Shown: piece by piece, positions 26,204 through 28,480 of the stretch
How positions within the stretch are numbered: the stretch's first letter is position 1
Layout: each line of letters begins with the position of its first letter
Origin: an uncultured Raoultella sp.
Lineage (GTDB): Bacteria; Pseudomonadota; Gammaproteobacteria; Enterobacterales; Enterobacteriaceae
DNA length: 28,480 nucleotides
NCBI GenBank assembly: GCA_900759445.1
Contig: CAAEVH010000018.1
Span: forward strand, 1-28,480
Reading direction: 5' to 3'
Notes under the pieces: model-generated
The model's database searches: none
Told to the model about the DNA's origin: nothing
Seen by the model: only the letters and a program-made list of their open reading frames with translations
Program-made: the position numbers and the translations under genes

Positions 26204-28291
26204 ATGCGTCCTCTCCTATGGGCTGCCATCATGGGGCTATGCCCTGCATCGCTCCTGGCCGCGCCTGTTCAGGGTTTTTCTTTCGCGCATAAAGACTGGG
26301 AAGTCGCCTGCGATAACACCGGCACCTGTCGGGCCGCAGGTTATGGTGTCAACATGGGAGAAATCAGCGTCCTGTTGACCCGTAATGCGGGCGCCGGACA
26401 GCGCGTAAGCGCTCAGGTGACCTTCGCCCAGACCGATCATGATATTCCCCAGGACGCCACGGTTAACCTGCTGATCGACAATCAGGATCGCGGTACGCTT
26501 GAGGCCAAAGACGACAGCCATTTTCGCTTCGATAGCAGCCAGACCGCCGCCCTGATTCAGGCGCTGGAGCATGACAATCACATCGAGATTGCCCTTAACG
26601 GCCAGCGTAAACCGCTCTCCAGCGCGGGCAGCAGTGCGGTGTTTCTGAAGATTGATGAGTTTCAGCAGCGCCTGGGCAGCGCAGATGCGCTGGTGCGAAA
26701 AGGCGATGCCGACGATGACAACACGCTCAGCGCCGTTCCGGCTCCGGAAATTATCGCCGCCCCGACGATCCGCAACGCCCAGAGCGAACCGCTGACGGCA
26801 AAGCAGCGGCAGAAGCTGCTGCCAGCGCTGACCCCGTTGCTGAACAGCCGCTGTGATGACTGGCAAAATAAAGATATTCCGTCGCAGGAGCGGCAGATCA
26901 CCGCAACCCCTCTCGATAAAACCCATTCGCTAATCGAGGCCCTGTGCTGGCGTGCCGCCTATAACGACGGCTACGCCATGTGGGTGGTGGAGAATATCCC
27001 TCTCGCCAAACCACAGCTGATCGCCACCGATGCATCGAGCTATGCCGATGGCGTAATCACCTTTTTCATGAAAGGGCGCGGCATCGCCGACTGCGTCAAC
27101 GGCGAGGAGCGGGTCTGGGACGGCAGAACCTTCGTGCAGAGTCTGAAATACACGACCGGTATGTGTCGTGAAATCACCCCTGGCGGCACCTGGATGCTGC
27201 CCACGTTCGTCAGTCAGGTGCGGCCAAAACAGCAGAAGGACGCCGATAATCTGGCGCTCAAGGCGCTGTATAACGCCGTGCTGAAAGAGCAAAAGAGCGA
27301 CCCGGAACTGGCGTTGAAAAAGGTTGCCGCGCAGTTCCCGCTCACCGGGCACGTCACGAACTTTACGCTGACCTACGCGGATGACTCTCTGGTATCGACC
27401 AACAAACCCGCGGTCGATATCAGCGACGATGAGTGGCAGGCTTTTCTGCACTCCGATATCAGCGCTGACTCAGAAAACGGCAAGGTCAGCTTCACGCTGG
27501 TCGATCTTGATAACGACGGTAAGCGCGATTTAATCATCGACAGCTATATCGGCGGGACCGGGCTCTTCAGCTACACCGGCGTGCTGAGGCGGGGGGATAA
27601 TACGTTTGATACCGTCGATAATAGCGATACCGATGACGACGATGATTTTGACGCTGGCGTACCCGGGGCGCTGTTTTCCCTCAACGGCCGCGGCGCCAAT
27701 CAGTGGAACCAGTGGGTCAGAATCAACGGCCAGGTGTATGCGCTGTGGTACAACGGCCAGTTCGGCGAAGACAATCTGTATCTGCTGCGCCCCTTCAGCC
27801 CGACGGACAGAAGCCCTGCCGTGACGATCCGCTATCGCTACAGGCTGGAGACGCTAAGTTCACCGGAAAAAGGCCAGCCGCTGACGCCGGCGCTGACGGC
27901 ACAGGAGCGCGACGATTTACTCAAATCGCTGGACCTGATGCAAAGCAACCTGCTGAAAGATAAAAAAGATCACGCGGAAGATGGCCCCATCTGCCCTATC
28001 CCACCCGGTACCTCATCAGAGGAAGCGGATAATTACTACAGCGGCGTCGCCTCTTACTACGTCTATGAAACGGTGGCCTATATCCCCGTCTGGCTCGGTG
28101 GAAAATGCTTCATTGGCACCGTTATCAGCCATCATGGCGCCTACCGCCACGGCGTCGATGCGGAAATTATGATCGGCTCGCCGCGAGAAGACGAAGACCT
28201 CATTGGCGGCTACTCCGTATCCGGGTTGCGCCGCGTTATCTCTGCCGTCAGCGGCTGGAAAATCCGCGAAGGTGACAACGGGATGATGTGA
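26204..28291 (+). CDS. secreted DUF1176-type protein of unknown function, with long C-terminal part
   Basis: The 695-residue product starts with a signal peptide (MRPLLWAAIMGLCPASLLA, cut near residue 19-20), so it is probably periplasmic or exported. The N-terminal half (about 20-340) resembles the DUF1176 family: FAHKDWEVACDNTGTCRAAGY, paired cysteines (C36/C42, C297/C321) and a TPGGTWMLPTFV end. The second half (about 345-695) is acidic. It holds a calcium-loop-like DLDNDGKRD at D434-D442 beside an aspartate run near 474-483, then cysteines C597 and C635. I chose the ATG at 26204, preceded by AGGGA; frames opening upstream lack a ribosome site. No function is assigned, and the DUF call is from memory of the family pattern. 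E. coli lacks it here. Confidence 0.8.
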   Translation: MRPLLWAAIMGLCPASLLAAPVQGFSFAHKDWEVACDNTGTCRAAGYGVNMGEISVLLTRNAGAGQRVSAQVTFAQTDHDIPQDATVNLLIDNQDRGTLEAKDDSHFRFDSSQTAALIQALEHDNHIEIALNGQRKPLSSAGSSAVFLKIDEFQQRLGSADALVRKGDADDDNTLSAVPAPEIIAAPTIRNAQSEPLTAKQRQKLLPALTPLLNSRCDDWQNKDIPSQERQITATPLDKTHSLIEALCWRAAYNDGYAMWVVENIPLAKPQLIATDASSYADGVITFFMKGRGIADCVNGEERVWDGRTFVQSLKYTTGMCREITPGGTWMLPTFVSQVRPKQQKDADNLALKALYNAVLKEQKSDPELALKKVAAQFPLTGHVTNFTLTYADDSLVSTNKPAVDISDDEWQAFLHSDISADSENGKVSFTLVDLDNDGKRDLIIDSYIGGTGLFSYTGVLRRGDNTFDTVDNSDTDDDDDFDAGVPGALFSLNGRGANQWNQWVRINGQVYALWYNGQFGEDNLYLLRPFSPTDRSPAVTIRYRYRLETLSSPEKGQPLTPALTAQERDDLLKSLDLMQSNLLKDKKDHAEDGPICPIPPGTSSEEADNYYSGVASYYVYETVAYIPVWLGGKCFIGTVISHHGAYRHGVDAEIMIGSPREDEDLIGGYSVSGLRRVISAVSGWKIREGDNGMM

Positions 28292-28314
28292 TGAACCCGC
28301 AAAAGGTCCCTTTC

Positions 28315-28330
28315 GCGGCAAAACTGCCGC
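28315..28330. terminator. hairpin after the DUF1176-type gene
   Basis: Perfect 6-bp stem GCGGCA/TGCCGC with an AAAC loop, extendable by CTTT/AAAG across a one-base bulge (28310-28334). No T-run follows. It lies 23 nt after the stop codon and upstream of the tRNA promoter. Confidence 0.45.
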
Positions 28331-28367
28331 AAAGTTAAGCAATCAGCAGGGAAATCAAGAAATTTGG

Positions 28368-28396
28368 TTGACGCACAGGATGGATTACGGTTTAAT
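28368..28396 (+). promoter_or_regulatory. promoter of tRNA-Phe
   Basis: TTGACG (28368-28373), 17-nt spacer, TTTAAT (28391-28396), then a GC-rich discriminator GCGCCCC. The predicted start near 28402-28404 lies a few bases before the tRNA. Confidence 0.85.
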
Positions 28397-28406
28397 GCGC
28401 CCCGTT

Positions 28407-28480
28407 GCCCGGATAGCTCAGTCGGTAGAGCAGGGGATTGAAAATCCCCGTGTCCTTGGTTCGATTCCGAGTCCGGGCAC
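28407..28480 (+). tRNA. tRNA-Phe (GAA), last two bases cut by window edge
   Basis: 74 of 76 nt are visible. The cloverleaf is intact with anticodon GAA in GGGGATTGAAAATCCCC, T-loop TTCGATTC and the acceptor GCCCGGA paired at the 3' end. It is the counterpart of E. coli pheU/pheV. The terminal CA lies outside the window. Confidence 0.97.

Overview
The window is conserved chromosomal backbone of an enteric bacterium (Enterobacteriaceae). It follows the Escherichia coli order glyVXY - orn - rsgA - psd - mscM - epmA - frdABCD - blc - sugE - ecnBA - efp - epmB - yjeI - groELS - yjeH - fxsA - aspA - dcuA - cutA - dsbD - yjdC - tRNA-Phe, in the opposite orientation to the usual E. coli map. GC-rich third codon positions, the absence of ampC between frdD and blc, and two genes that E. 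coli lacks at these positions (an ArtJ-like binding protein beside the tRNA-Gly array and a DUF1176-type secreted protein beside tRNA-Phe) point to the Klebsiella/Raoultella side of the family. That genus-level call is an inference. I see no insertion sequence, prophage, CRISPR array or plasmid function.

Layout. 1-552: tRNA-Gly(GCC) array on the minus strand (first copy cut by the window edge), its promoter and a non-coding stretch. 553-1287: orphan periplasmic amino-acid-binding protein. 1326-4114: orn diverges from rsgA, followed by psd and mscM (psd-mscM is a likely operon). 7550-8527: epmA, convergent with mscM and divergent from the frd operon. 8804-12097: frdABCD. 12210-13650: blc (+) meets sugE (-) stop to stop; sugE has a guanidine-II riboswitch, followed upstream by the entericidin lipoprotein genes ecnB and ecnA. 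13754-15392: efp and epmB diverge. 15500-17966: yjeI, groEL and groES on the minus strand with a sigma-32 promoter. 18197-20020: yjeH and fxsA converge. 20359-23214: aspA and dcuA. 23308-26020: cutA-dsbD-yjdC. 26204-28291: DUF1176-type protein. 28407-28480: tRNA-Phe(GAA), cut by the window edge.

How the genes work together. AspA makes fumarate and ammonia from aspartate, DcuA exchanges C4-dicarboxylates across the inner membrane, and FrdABCD reduces fumarate to succinate with menaquinol, so an anaerobic fumarate-respiration module is present. EpmA and EpmB modify Lys34 of EF-P, whose gene is also here. GroEL/GroES, FxsA, CutA and DsbD serve protein folding, stress and envelope thiol functions. 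Blc and EcnB both carry sigma-S-like promoter elements.

I found no convincing new multi-gene system. The observations most worth checking are the uncharacterised 695-residue secreted protein, the orphan binding protein, the apparent 5' overlap of efp and epmB transcripts, and the footprint of the missing ampC gene.
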